64,000 nucleotides of DNA from Macrosoma leucophasiata (taxonomy: Eukaryota > Arthropoda > Insecta > Lepidoptera > Hedylidae): positions 21,068,501 through 21,132,500 of the forward strand of contig JAWQUS010000027.1 in NCBI GenBank assembly GCA_036365455.1, written 5' to 3'. The position numbers and the translations under genes are program-made. Of the stretch, positions 32,147 through 42,075 are shown one piece after another (positions within the stretch are counted from its first letter, which is position 1; every line of letters begins with the position of its first letter). The notes beneath the pieces were generated by a model. That model did not search any database. It saw nothing but the letters and a program-made list of their open reading frames with translations, and was not told the DNA's origin.

Positions 32147-32768
32147 TTTAGGGTTCCGTAGTAAGCAAGGAAACCTTATAGTTTCGCCATGTCGTCTGTC
32201 TGTCTGTCGGTCCGTCCTCGGTTTAGCGCAAAATCTATTAGTACTAGAGGTTTGAAATTTGGCACAACTTAATTAGGCCGACAAAGTGGTAGAATAAAAA
32301 CATGATTTTTTTATTTATTTAGGGTACCTCCTCTACAACCCGTGGATTTTTTTATTTTTCGTTTTCCATGTAGTGTGGGATATCATTGGATAGGTCTTTT
32401 AAAAATATTAGGGATGTGAAAACATCATTTTTCGATTCAGTTGACTGTTCGTGACTTATTAAGCTTTAAATTGCCAATTTTCGTTAGAGTCAAGTGTCCC
32501 CCCCCCGTTACCGACTAAACGGTTGTTGTTAGAAATTCAAATGTTACGGCAATAATAGCCATATATAATGAAATTAAAAGAAAAACTATCACACTTAAGT
32601 TGGCTTTAGAAGTTTGCGAGTTAAAGTGGACCAAATGTATTTTACTGTGAAATTTCGAACAACTCCATAGAAAATAATAATTTATTTTTTTAATTACATT
32701 TCTTACTCTGTAAATGCACTAAATACGGAACCCTACACTGCGCGTGGCCCAACACGCACTTGACCGCT
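32147..32768 (+). repeat. Repeat-K copy 1
   Basis: Starts TTAGGGTTCCGTAGTAAGC with GTCTGTCTGTCTGTCGGTCC near the left. Ends ACGGAACCCTACACTGCGCG then GGCCCAACACGCACTTGACC. It is collinear with 55764-56405. No coding capacity; the superfamily is unknown to me. Confidence 0.8.
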
Positions 32769-32769
32769 A

Positions 32770-32865
32770 TTTTTCATTTAATGATTGTGGCCAACATCAT
32801 GCATAACATCCTAAATGGATGTTAGTGAATGCAGCTTATAGACGTCTACACAAAAACCAAACAAA
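32770..32865 (-). repeat. SINE-B 3' fragment
   Basis: TTTCATTTAATGATTGTGGC to GACGTCTACACAAAAACCAA, diverged. Confidence 0.55.
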
Positions 32866-32920
32866 AATAAAAACAATTAATTTAATCACTTTGAAATAAT
32901 AAAACTTTCTTCTCTGTGTA

Positions 32921-33132
32921 TATGTATATTCACGCCAAGTCCCTCCCAGGGTAGGTAGAGAGTATGGAGCGCCAAATATGCCGGTAATGACACACTTCCC
33001 GTGCTTTTAGGCTTTCATAGGTCAAATTATAATAGAATTATGTTCAATGATTCCGTTACATACATACAACCCAAGCTTATAGTGAATAATAATTGACCGT
33101 TGATTGAAATTACAAATTAGACATTAAAATTA
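32921..33132 (-). repeat. LINE-H tail with upstream segment, inverted partner
   Basis: Inverse of 29795-30034: ATTCACGCCAAGTCCCTCCC, GAGCGCCAAATATGCCGG, then ACATACAACCCAAGCTTATA and CCGTTGATTGAAATTAC. Confidence 0.68.
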
Positions 33133-33579
33133 AAATAAATAATCCACAACAGCCAAAAATTAAAATAGGTACCGACAGAATATTTCGTCTCTCTTTTACA
33201 ACCGGAAAAGACAAGACTAAGCGAAAAAAAAGGTTTTTTAGAAAATCTTTGTCACCACTAGCAGAGTTCCAAAGCTCACATGACATGGCGATGAAACTAT
33301 TAAGGGTTCCTTGTTTACTACGGAACCCTAAAAATACGTATAACCCTTAATTTGCCCTTTTCTACCACCAACGCCCATTTCTTAATAGTGGGGACGACGA
33401 AGACATCGACGCGCGCGCAACCGTCACCATTCCATTACTAGCTAAGCTAACGTTCGTTAAAATTCAACACAGCCTCAACAGTCCACTAAGTATTTCATTC
33501 CACCTCAACAGTATTAGTATCTCAACTTTAAATGTTTTAGGCGATACGAAGTTCGTCGTGACAGGTTATTCAATTATAT
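33133..33579. other. Spacer with a Repeat-K edge
   Basis: 33289-33335 (CGATGAAACTATTAAGGGTT and ACGGAACCCTAAAAATACG) is a minus-strand Repeat-K edge. 33360-33570 is less AT-rich but has no recognisable gene. Confidence 0.45.
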
Positions 33580-33867
33580 ATTTTTTTTTTTTATGTAAAG
33601 GAAGTGGCAAACAAGCATGCAGTTCACATTGATGTTAAGTGATGACTGCAGCCTATAGACACCCACACAAAGACCGAGGTCAAAATGCAGATGCGTTACC
33701 TATCCTGAGGCCTAAGGTGTTATACTCTGTGCCGGAAATTACAGGGCCGTACATTACCACCTGACCGGAACACGTTAGTGCTACCATTTAGCGCCAAGTA
33801 TATTAGATAATGCGGTGGTGCCTACGCCCGCGAGCTCCGTCACTGGAGCTCTACCACCAGTAAAAAA
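33580..33867 (-). repeat. SINE-B copy, full length
   Basis: T-run 33580-33592, then the standard body; the GAACACTA of the start region is lost. Ends CTCTACCACCAGTAAAAAAT. Confidence 0.92.
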
Positions 33868-34035
33868 TATTGATATAGTGATAAATATATTGATACATTT
33901 GACAATGAATCCATAAATTCCATGAGATGCAAACTAAAGCAAATCCTTGACCTACTGCGAAGTCTCAAACGAGCGTCCATAATATCAAAATTATGATAAA
34001 TCCTTGACTTTGTTATTATAGATGTTTCTAGTATT

Positions 34036-34390
34036 GACGACCCGGTTAGTCTAGTCAGTCTAGTGCAGTGATTCCCAAAGTGGTCCATATAGACCCCTGG
34101 TTACTCGATGGGGGTCTACGTAGGCGTGAATAAAATTTGGGAATGTGATATAAATGTAGCAAATGTACCAACGAAACCAGAAAAAAAATTGAAAGGGGTC
34201 TACACGAAAAAATAGTTTGGGAACCTCTGGTCTAGTGGTTTGGGACAACCGATTAATTCGAGGATCGCTGGATGTCTCCGCGACATATATTTGTATGGTC
34301 TACAATTTGTCTCGGATTTGGGTGTTTGTGTATGTGTCGTGTATGTACAATGGCACCCACGATACAGTTTTATAGCTGTGAGTGTAACGG
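34036..34390 (+). repeat. SINE-C copy interrupted by a hAT MITE
   Basis: The head GACGACCCGGTTAGTCTAG is at 34036. The body resumes at 34238 (ACAACCGATTAATTCGAGG) and runs to GTGAGTGTAACGGC. Confidence 0.82.
34066..34229. mobile_element. hAT-type MITE, 164 bp
   Basis: Ends are CAGTGATTCCCAAAGTGG and, inverted, CAGAGGTTCCCAAACTATT. The 8-bp direct repeat GTCTAGTG flanks it (34058-34065 and 34230-34237). Consensus CAGWGRTTCCCAAA plus an 8-bp duplication is diagnostic of hAT. No transposase. Confidence 0.93.
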
Positions 34391-35409
34391 CTAAATATTA
34401 AAACGTCCCTTAAATCTAAGTCAGACATAAAAGTTGTCTGTCTTTATTAAACGTTCAAATGATACAGATAGCGCACATTTTAGAGTTGCTTAAAATTGAG
34501 TAACGTTTGAGTATTCGTCCATAAGTGTACTTATTAAAAAAATATATAAGTTTTTTGTTTTTTTTTTTATCGGGTGATGGTATGGCTGCTTTGAATATAG
34601 CGTCATTATCATCATATCATCCGAAAGATGTCCACTGCTGGACAAAAGCCTCCACCAAAGATTGTCACATCGAACGGTATTATAATATTAAGTAACGGTA
34701 CACGTACAGCGTATGATATTTAAAAGGTTCTTCGAACTCGACCGGAGAAGGTTTCGTGCAATTAAGTTTTCGAAAATTTTTAATTATTCTTCGTTATCGT
34801 AAATACCATACACTTTGCAAGACTTTTATGAAATTCATGGGTAAAAAATTGTTATTAGTAACGTTTGCTTATTTTAGGTTAGTTAGTTTTGGGAATAAGG
34901 GCAATAAACATTTTCGCTTATATTCTTAAACAATATTAAAATCCAAAGATTATCAAAACAAACTTTTTTGCTTTAAAGACTTAAAATTTTTTTTTAATCT
35001 TTTATATTTAATTAAAAGTTTTAAAAATAATATTCACACAATATTAGTTCACCCACATAGCCCAAAGACTGACAACCCAATTTTCATTGCAATAGTCCCA
35101 TATATTTGCGGTACACAGGCACCGTAGAATACACGCCAATAACTGACAGAAAATGTCTGTAGATTTATTTTATTGCGACGCCTTTTTTGACAAACGGATC
35201 GAAGTAACAATCGAAAGTTATCAAAAATGGATTGAAATCAAATATTTGATCCCGCTTTTAATTAATATATATTTTAATTTTAACTACGCTGCGGGTTGCC
35301 TAATTAACAGAGAGTGTTGGGACAGAATTAATAAACAAAAAATAAAACTGTAAAAAAATATTGGTATCACTATTTTGGAGGAGGAGGGCGAGAACTTAAA
35401 TTTGATTAT
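34391..35409. other. Spacer with LINE 3' scraps
   Basis: 34555-34685 carries a T-run and GATGTCCACTGCTGGACAAA, an RTE-like 3' tail on the minus strand. 35053-35125 (AATTTTCATTGCAATAGTCC) matches 58515-58585. The 66-codon frame at 35153 is unsupported. Confidence 0.45.
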
Positions 35410-35482
35410 AGGATAAGACTATAGGCTGCAGTCATCACTTAACATTAATATGAACTACATGGTTCTTACCACCTTCATAAAA
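35410..35482 (+). repeat. SINE-B 3' scrap
   Basis: ACTATAGGCTGCAGTCATCA to CATGGTTCTTACCACCTTC. Confidence 0.7.
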
Positions 35483-35687
35483 CGTTCAAAAAAATATCTG
35501 GCTTCATGCTGTGTTTCACCACTTACAGCCCTGATAACTTTTAACTATGTCAAAAATGGTGCAACGCATTTCGCAGTCACTGCTAAAAACAATGTTACTC
35601 TTATTGTTAAATATTGATTAAAAAAATAATTTGAATTACCTACTAATGTAGTACCAAAGATAACTATTAAGAAACTTCCAAATTATT

Positions 35688-35893
35688 ATTTTTTTACGCT
35701 TACACTCTCAGCCCCACAGTAGGTAAAACGTTGTGTCGTGGGTGCCGTTGTACACATACAACACATACACAAACACCCAGACCCGAAACAAATATCTGTA
35801 GGCCATACAAATATTTGTCCCGGTGCGGGGATCGAACCCGCGACCCTTCGAATCAAGCGGTCATCGCACACCGCTGAACTATCCGGGTCGTCA
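35688..35893 (-). repeat. SINE-C copy, full length
   Basis: GGTGCGGGGATCGAACCCGC on the plus strand is the inverted B box; the GGGTCGTC head end is at the right edge. Confidence 0.92.
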
Positions 35894-36018
35894 CAAGTCA
35901 CAAAGTGTGTTATACACATGAAGCATTTGATGTAATGAGAAAACTTGTATCGTATTCGCTATTTTTGTTAGGGTCCCGTAGCCCAATCGCAAAACCGCCA
36001 CTCCTATTTACTAGAAAG

Positions 36019-36215
36019 TTAAGTGATAACTGCAGGCTATAGACACCCACACAAAGACCTATATCAAAATGCAGATACTTTACCGCTCCTGAGGCCTAAG
36101 GTGTTAATGCCTCTGTGCCCTGTGTGTGTGAAATTACAGGGCCTTACATTACCACCTGATCGGAACACGATAGTGCTATCATCAATGTAAACTGTACGCT
36201 TGTTTACCACTATTT
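36019..36215 (-). repeat. SINE-B composite with a 3' end switch
   Basis: Normal minus-strand body to CACGATAGTGCTA at 36178, then directly TCATCAATGTAAACTGTACG in plus orientation: two copies joined in opposite directions. Confidence 0.7.
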
Positions 36216-36224
36216 TTTTTTATT

Positions 36225-36336
36225 TATTTCATTTATTTATTTCAGGCAATAAGGCCCATAGCATACAATACCCAGATAACAATAAAAAAATACATAATAC
36301 TATATTATTATTTATCTTAAAACTAATCACCTAACA
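36225..36336 (-). repeat. 3' UTR and poly(A) end of a LINE-type transcript
   Basis: On the minus strand GGGCCTTATTGCCTGAAATAA is followed by ATGAAATAAATAAAAAAAAA. This poly(A)-like end just after the ORF stop marks the 3' end of a retroposed RNA. Confidence 0.65.
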
Positions 36337-36771
36337 TCACTTCACATGGGGCGTACGTTTCGCCTCCCAAAATCGTCTGAAAACTACACCTTCGGGCCAG
36401 AAATCAGGACTAAGGAAAATCTGCAGATGTTTAGCAGGCTCACGCAATTTGAAAGAGCAGAATCCTGTAGGTCTGTTTGACTTTAAGGCTTCTATCTCTC
36501 CCTGAATTGTTTCCTCATTCCGACCTCTGATCTTCTCGGTCATATATTTTTGGACGTCGGCGATAGTCGTCTTTTCGTTCAACCGAGAGAGATACACGAA
36601 GGCGTATGGTTCGGCAGCCTTCAGTTGTGATGACGCTGCGGTACCTCTAATGTTCCTATTTAGACGCGGCCGACGTTTCCGACTTTCCACCAAAGTAAAC
36701 CCGTCTTGGTCGACCACCTTTCGAGCTGTCGCAGCTGCAGTCACCTTAGGCTTCTTGCCATTGAAATTCAA
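36337..36771 (-). CDS. Retrotransposon ORF1 (gag-like) protein, N-truncated, open
   Basis: An uninterrupted 144-codon frame. Visible parts are a basic N-terminus (QDGFTLVESRKRRPRLNRN), AEPYAFVYLSRLNEKTTIAD, DVQKYMTEKIRGR and RPTGFCSFKL, and a C-terminal LSPDFWPEGVVFRRFWEAKR. That order is typical of lepidopteran LINE-associated ORF1 proteins with a small RNA-binding fold; I infer nucleic-acid binding, not a host role. A pyrimidine-rich stretch and GTTAG precede the frame at about 36779, so the start may lie further upstream or be spliced. The 36829-36850 flank resembles a Repeat-K edge (CTAAGTGCGAATCGGAATCG). A poly(A) end follows at 36225. Confidence 0.7.
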   Translation of the reverse strand: MNFNGKKPKVTAAATARKVVDQDGFTLVESRKRRPRLNRNIRGTAASSQLKAAEPYAFVYLSRLNEKTTIADVQKYMTEKIRGRNEETIQGEIEALKSNRPTGFCSFKLREPAKHLQIFLSPDFWPEGVVFRRFWEAKRTPHVK

Positions 36772-37024
36772 ACTAACATTAAAAAAAAAATTAACATAAA
36801 AAAATTACACCCTTCATGAGCGATTCCGATTCGCACTTAGCCACTTTTTAACTTGTTAGAAACAATTTACATCACTTTGGCCCTTATGATATTATAATTA
36901 TAACCCAGTTATAATAATTAAGTGAGATTAACAAACATTGCGTGTACACACATGTCTGAACCAATAAGTTATAATATCGAATTGAAATTAATGAAATATG
37001 CATTAACGCTATCTTTATGTACAA

Positions 37025-37397
37025 CTAGCTGCGCCCGCGACCTCGTTCACGTGATAATTTATGATTGTTCAGTATCTACCCAGACGAAGTCGTGGGCGCA
37101 GCTAGTATAAAAGTAGCCAAAGTTACTCCTTCTTACATAAACTATCTGCCAGTGAAAGTCCCGTCAAAATCGGTCCAGCCGTTCCCGAGATTAGCGGGAA
37201 CAAACAGACAGACTGTCAGACGGTCTGTCTGACAGTCTGTCTGTTTGTTTAACAGACAGACTGTCAGACAGAGAAAAATTGTAAAAAAATGTTGTTTTGG
37301 TATATGTAGCGTGTATACATAAATATGCATTTAGTAAAAAACGGTTATTTTTATATTACAAACAGACACTCCAATTTTATTTATTTGTATGTATAGA
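37025..37397 (-). mobile_element. Non-autonomous Helitron, terminal-palindrome family, copy 2
   Basis: Minus strand: A|TCTATACATACAAATAAAT to GCGGGCGCAGCTAG|T. The terminal palindrome spans 37024-37108. A second palindromic zone at 37200-37276 is built from CAGACAGACTGTCAGAC units. Confidence 0.88.
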
Positions 37398-37537
37398 TTG
37401 TGTTTACTGTATAATTGTCGACTGTAATAAACAAATAAATACATATATTATTCACCTTATTTATTTTTTTTACTTATTAAATATTTTTTTACACATATAA
37501 GTATTAAAAAAAAACAAATATGTATAAAAAGAAGTGT

Positions 37538-37827
37538 GCCGCCGGCAGCGGGAGCAGGGTCCAAGCTGCCGGTGGTTAGGGACACAAAGGCAGGAACCTC
37601 CTCACTATGTGTGCCGTGCCGAGAAGTACGAGGTAGTTATGACACTCATTTATTATAATTCACATTTAATATTTTTTTACATATACATTAAAAAATAAAA
37701 ACAAAACATATATTTAAAAAAATATAAAAAGGTTGCCACCGGTAGCGGGAGCAGGGTCCAAGCTGTCGGTGGTTAGGGGCTCAGAGAGAGGAACCTCCTC
37801 ACAATACGTGCCGTGTCGAGGAGTACC
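37538..37827. repeat. Tandem duplication with 197-bp period
   Basis: 37538-37630 and 37735-37827 share GCGGGAGCAGGGTCCAAGCT, GGTGGTTAGGG and GGAACCTCCTCAC, each preceded by an AAATATGTATAAAAAG-like stretch. Confidence 0.82.
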
Positions 37828-37906
37828 GCTTTCTGCACCAAGCCCTTGATCCAACTTCGAGGTAGTTATTATTATTATGGTTACCTAAAACGTTTTCTAA
37901 GCATTA

Positions 37907-38062
37907 TGTACGGCCCTGTAATTTCCAGCACTGAGGCATGACACCTCAGGCCCCAGAAGTGGTAACGCATCTGCATTTTGACCTCTGGTATTTGTGTGGG
38001 TGTCTTAAGGCTGCAGACATCATTTAACATCAATGTGAACTGCATACTTCTTTGCCACTTTC
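37907..38062 (+). repeat. SINE-B 3' half
   Basis: TGTACGGCCCTGTAATTTCC to TTTGCCACTTTCATC; 5' half missing. Confidence 0.82.
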
Positions 38063-38145
38063 ATCCGTTAATAAGCCCTTTTCAAAAACATTTGATTCTT
38101 TCTTGTATATCAATGTTTGTAAGGTATCAAAAAATACCCTTAAAA

Positions 38146-38369
38146 GGCTATTACACGACATGGTATTCAGGGTCCGACAGAAAGGATGGACGTGGCCACG
38201 CGCCGGGTTGCCGCTTATTACACTATCCGGTCGACAGCGCCTTAACTCAATCACAGTACAAATACACGAGCCGCTCCGGTCGCCCTAATTAGGGCCCTAA
38301 CTCCCTAAATGTTATTACACTACCCTGACCCTTGCTATCGTACCCTGAATACCGTGCCGTGTAATAAGT
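38146..38369. mobile_element. Palindromic MITE, about 224 bp
   Basis: Arms 38149-38172 (TATTACACGACATGGTATTC...) and 38343-38366 are inverted over 24 bp with two mismatches. The inside has a second TTATTACACTA phrase. No target duplication was settled. Confidence 0.65.
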
Positions 38370-38517
38370 CCTATAAATTATTATCTCCTTGTAACTTAAT
38401 AATATACAGTAATGAGCGATCTCAATTTTTTGATAATATCTACTGTTTTCGTTAATGTGTTTGCTTTTATACTTGCGTTTTTAAAATGCTTTCTATTTTC
38501 TTTTTTTTTACAATTAT

Positions 38518-38847
38518 TCTATATATACAGATAAATAAAATTGTCTGTTTGTAATATAAAAATAACCGCTTATTACTAAATGCATAAGTATGTATACACA
38601 ATACATATTATTATACCAAAACAACTTTCTTACAATTTTTGCTTGTCTGTCTGTCTGACTGTTTGTTTCCGCTAATCTCGAGAACGGCTGGACCGATTTT
38701 GACTTGATTTTCAATGGCAGATAGCTTATATAATAAGAAGCAGCTTAGGCTCCTTTTATACAAGCTGCGCCCACGACTTCGTCCGGGTACATACTGAACA
38801 ATAAGAAATTTTCACGCGCACGACGACGAGGTCGCGAGCACAGCTAG
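38518..38847 (+). mobile_element. Non-autonomous Helitron, terminal-palindrome family, copy 3
   Basis: TTC TATATATACAGATAAAT to GTCGCGAGCACAGCTAG|T; terminal palindrome from 38762. The left flank base is T rather than A, so the exact start is less sure. Confidence 0.83.
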
Positions 38848-38867
38848 TTTTGAATATAAGTATGCTT

Positions 38868-39080
38868 GACGACCCGGTCTACCCGCTGGACTACAGCGGT
38901 GTGAGATGGCAGTTTGATTTGAAGGGCGGGTTCGATCCCCGCACCGGGACAAATATTTGTACGGCCTACAGACATCGGGTCTGGGTCTGGGTGTTTGTGT
39001 ATATGTTGTATGTGTACAACGGTACCCACAACACAGGTTTATATCTGGTGTGGGGCTGTGAGTGTAAGCGTATTTTTTTT
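38868..39080 (+). repeat. SINE-C copy, full length
   Basis: GACGACCCGGTCTACCCGCT head, GGTTCGATCCCCGC B box, GTGTAAGCGTATTTTTTTTG end. Confidence 0.92.
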
Positions 39081-39112
39081 GTTTTAATATTGTGGACTAG
39101 AAAATATAATAT

Positions 39113-39248
39113 TAGAGAAAAATGGAAAAAATGAATTGACTTCAGGTGGACCTTAAACCCGCGACCACTGAGGGCTGGACTACACATCCCAGTCGCGGGT
39201 TCGAGTCCCTTGAAGACAACATTTACTTTCCAATTTACTTTAAAAATA
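39113..39248. repeat. Repeat-D derivative, palindromic and decayed
   Basis: TTGACTTCAGGTGGACC at 39136 and CGGGTTCGAGTCCCTTGAAG at 39195 are the two ends of a tRNA-like unit. The A/T flanks AGAAAAATGGAAAAAATG and CATTTACTTTCCAATTTAC match other copies. The middle is rearranged. Confidence 0.6.
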
Positions 39249-39648
39249 AATATGATCATTAAAAAAATATTTTACTAATTAAACCCTAGCAATCGTTTTA
39301 ATGTTAAATGATGTGCCATTGATTGAATTTTACAATCGTTTTACAAGCGAAACTGGATTACGCTATTGAGTGACATTTCATAATTTCATGGAGCAGTGAA
39401 AGGACTGGCGGCAAAGTTAATTTTAATTCATATAATTTAGATAACGATTGCTTATATAAAGAAGTATAATGTGTTTGATAATAAAATAACTGCAATTGAT
39501 AGATTTTGTTATTCAGATAAAATCCTGGATACAATTAATTATTGTGATTATGCAACGTAGTAGACTATTTTTTCACGTAATAAAGCCGCTCTAATCTGTT
39601 TTCTTTATATGATTGATCGAAAAAATCTCAAAGTATGTATATAGTATG
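39249..39648. other. Spacer, no gene recognised
   Basis: AT-rich; nothing recognised. Confidence 0.3.
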
Positions 39649-39705
39649 AGTGGTGGTAGAGTTCAACTTACAAAATTCGAGGGCGACGAGCTCTACCACT
39701 AGTGA
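39649..39705 (+). repeat. SINE-B 5' scrap, folded back
   Basis: AGTGGTGGTAGAGTTC at the left and GAGCTCTACCACTAGTG at the right are inverted copies of the SINE-B 5' end. Confidence 0.6.
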
Positions 39706-39939
39706 AATTTCTGTAATATCGCCCTAGGAAACACTACCTAATGAATTGTAGGTTCCTACACTAATTAAAAACATACAGGTACAATTAACACGCTCGTTTT
39801 CTTTAGACTGTGCAGGTACCAAGCAAACCCGTACGTTTTCAAACAAACAATAGGCAGCGTTTGACATTTGTAAGAACAAAAGGGTCCTTGGACGGGACAG
39901 TGCTATAAACATTCCCTTACCATCAATATTTTCATGACT

Positions 39940-40229
39940 TTTTTACGGGTGGTAGAGTTCCAGTGTAGGAGCTCGAGGGCGTAGGCATCACCGCATTACC
40001 TTATTTATCTGCCGCTAAGCGTTAGTGTTCAGCACTATCGTGTTCCGGTTAGATGGTCATGTATGGCCCCGTAATAACTATCACAGAAACAGAACACCTA
40101 AGGTCTCAAGGGTGGCAACGCATCTGCATTTTGACCTCTGGTTTTTGTGTAGATGTCTATAGGCTGCAATCATCACTTAACATCAATGTTAACTGCGTGC
40201 TTGTTTGCCACCTTTGTAACATAAAAAAA
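39940..40229 (+). repeat. SINE-B, older subtype, full length
   Basis: TTTTACGGGTGGTAGAGTTC to CACCTTTGTAACATAAAAAA, with the TTATTTATCTGCCGCTAA form of the middle. It lies between the 91-bp arms of the enclosing transposon. Confidence 0.88.
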
Positions 40230-40475
40230 GACATTAAATTATAATATTAAGTTTCTTTTGCAGTCGGTTAAGGTAGGTTTTAAAACCGCCCTTTTACCAA
40301 CGCCAGTGTGAAAGGCTATGTACAGCAAGACAGTTTCGTAAACCGTTCACTCGCTAACAATTTTTATAGCACTGTCCCGTCCAAGGTCCCTTTTGTTCTT
40401 ACAAATGTCAAACGCTGGCTATTGTTTGTTTGACAACGTGCGGGTTTGCTTGATGTACTTATATGATTTTAATTA

Positions 40476-40737
40476 CAGTATCCAACAAGAAATATTGCTC
40501 ATCGACCTTAGGAAGGAGAATTCGGCTTTTTTCGAATCTGTAGAGCGTTATCTCTATCGCACCTTACCTATATGAGACGATGTGACGTTTGTCCACCATT
40601 TTGATCAAGATTTGATCAATACCGGACTACCAGTGCTTACGTAGACAGTGTGCAGCAGAGATAGCGCTTTACGAAGTCGAAACTAGCCGATTGTCTCTTT
40701 CATAGGCTCGATGTGGAATATTTCTTGATGAGTCCTG
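40476..40737. mobile_element. Tc1-like palindromic MITE, 262 bp
   Basis: TA|CAGTATCCAACAAGAAAT at the left and ATTTCTTGATGAGTCCTG|TA at the right. Inverted similarity extends about 90 bp inwards (GAGCGTTATCTCTATCGCACC against its complement near 40660). TA duplication and CAGT ends fit Tc1-like elements. Confidence 0.82.
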
Positions 40738-40806
40738 TAGTGTGGCAAACTCATTAGTTACTACTGTAATATCGCTCAAGAATTTCTTTGGGCGATATTA
40801 CAGAAA

Positions 40807-41819
40807 TATTCAGGGCAGGCATAGTTACGACATTTAACGTAAATGCTGATTATAGTCATCAAATCCATAGAGTAAGCTCTTCTAGCTTTCATGGCCTAAA
40901 CGATGGAAGAAAAAAAATTTTTGAAAATAAATCTCTACAAAATTTTCAAAATTATTTGCCGACCTAAAATAAAAAGTTACATCAGCATAGCTTTAATTTA
41001 TTTTTATCTTTTTTCAGTTTTTTTTTTTTAATTTAATGTTTTTGTGTGAAAAAAAATTGTGTCTTTTTAAAAATAAGTTTGTATTTTTAATTAGTAACAC
41101 ATTAAAAACTCTGTACTGTCTTGTGCCGGCGATAGAGCTCCAGCTCGGCTCAATGTGAACTTGTTGTGGCATGCTTGTTTGCCACTTCCATCCATTACAT
41201 AAAGAAACTGATGTTTATTTAATTTTAATTGAATTATTCTAATTTTTATTAATTAATTGCTTTAATTGAAATTATTTATTTAGTACCTATATACTCAATC
41301 ATTTAAAATTTAGATGGAATAAAAAAACATTCGTATAATAGTATTATACTATAGCTTATTTGAATATTATCTAAGGCAGCTTATATAAATCGCCAATCTC
41401 ATCCAATAACAATTAATATTACAGATAAGATAACGATGGAGCAAAATAATATAATGCTCAAATCCAAATGCATCTGACATTTATATCTGAATTCGATTAA
41501 TTGTAAATTGATAAAAAATATTAATGTTTATTCAAAGTGTTAGTGTTGCATCATTATGTATTCAAATGAATTTTAAACATTTAACAACTGCGTTGTAATT
41601 AACACTTTTTAATTTATATTATGTACTTTTAATATTAATGCTAATTTCTCTTTATTTTAGGAGCCCGATAAGTAAACAGGTATAATTTCCTCATTGTTTG
41701 CGCAATTCAAAACACATTAAAGGGTCTTTTAATTTGCATTATTATATGTCTTAGGGGAGGAGATTCCATCATTATAAAAACGCACCGTTTAGTTTTTGAA
41801 AAAATAAGCAAACATTTAA
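40807..41819. other. AT-rich spacer with a SINE-B scrap
   Basis: 41128-41205 is a SINE-B with its middle deleted (GATAGAGCTCCAGCTCGG joined to GCATGCTTGTTTGCCACTTC). No gene in the remainder. Confidence 0.45.
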
Positions 41820-42075
41820 ATAAGGGTAAAAGCGACTTCTTTACGATATTCAATAAACTGAAAAGTCTATTATATCGGTTGCCTAACTAGCATAGTTGGT
41901 AATAGATGGCGCTGCTGCTACCATAAAGCAATGCAATGGATGTGAAGGAAAGATTTGACAAATCGGGCAGGGCTTCAGTAGCTCAATTGGAAGAGCGGCT
42001 GGACTAGATTCCCAGTAGGTCGCGAGTTCGAGCCTCGCCTGAAGTCAAATTTTTCTTTCCATTTTTCTTTAAAAA
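41820..42075 (+). repeat. Repeat-D copy 4
   Basis: Begins AAGGGTAAAAGCGACTTC, passes TAATAGATGGCGCTGCTGC, and holds the cloverleaf at 41972-42045. The first acceptor base is A to G, which still allows G-T pairing. Ends CATTTTTCTTTAAAAAT. Confidence 0.88.

Larger units (their letters stand above)
39708..40806. mobile_element. DNA transposon relic with nested insertions
   Basis: 17-bp perfect terminal inverted repeats (TTTCTGTAATATCGCCC at 39708-39724; complement at 40790-40806). A second inverted pair of about 91 bp lies inside (39818-39909 and 40362-40452). SINE-B (39940-40229) and a Tc1-like MITE (40476-40737) are inserted in it. No transposase frame is left. Confidence 0.72.
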
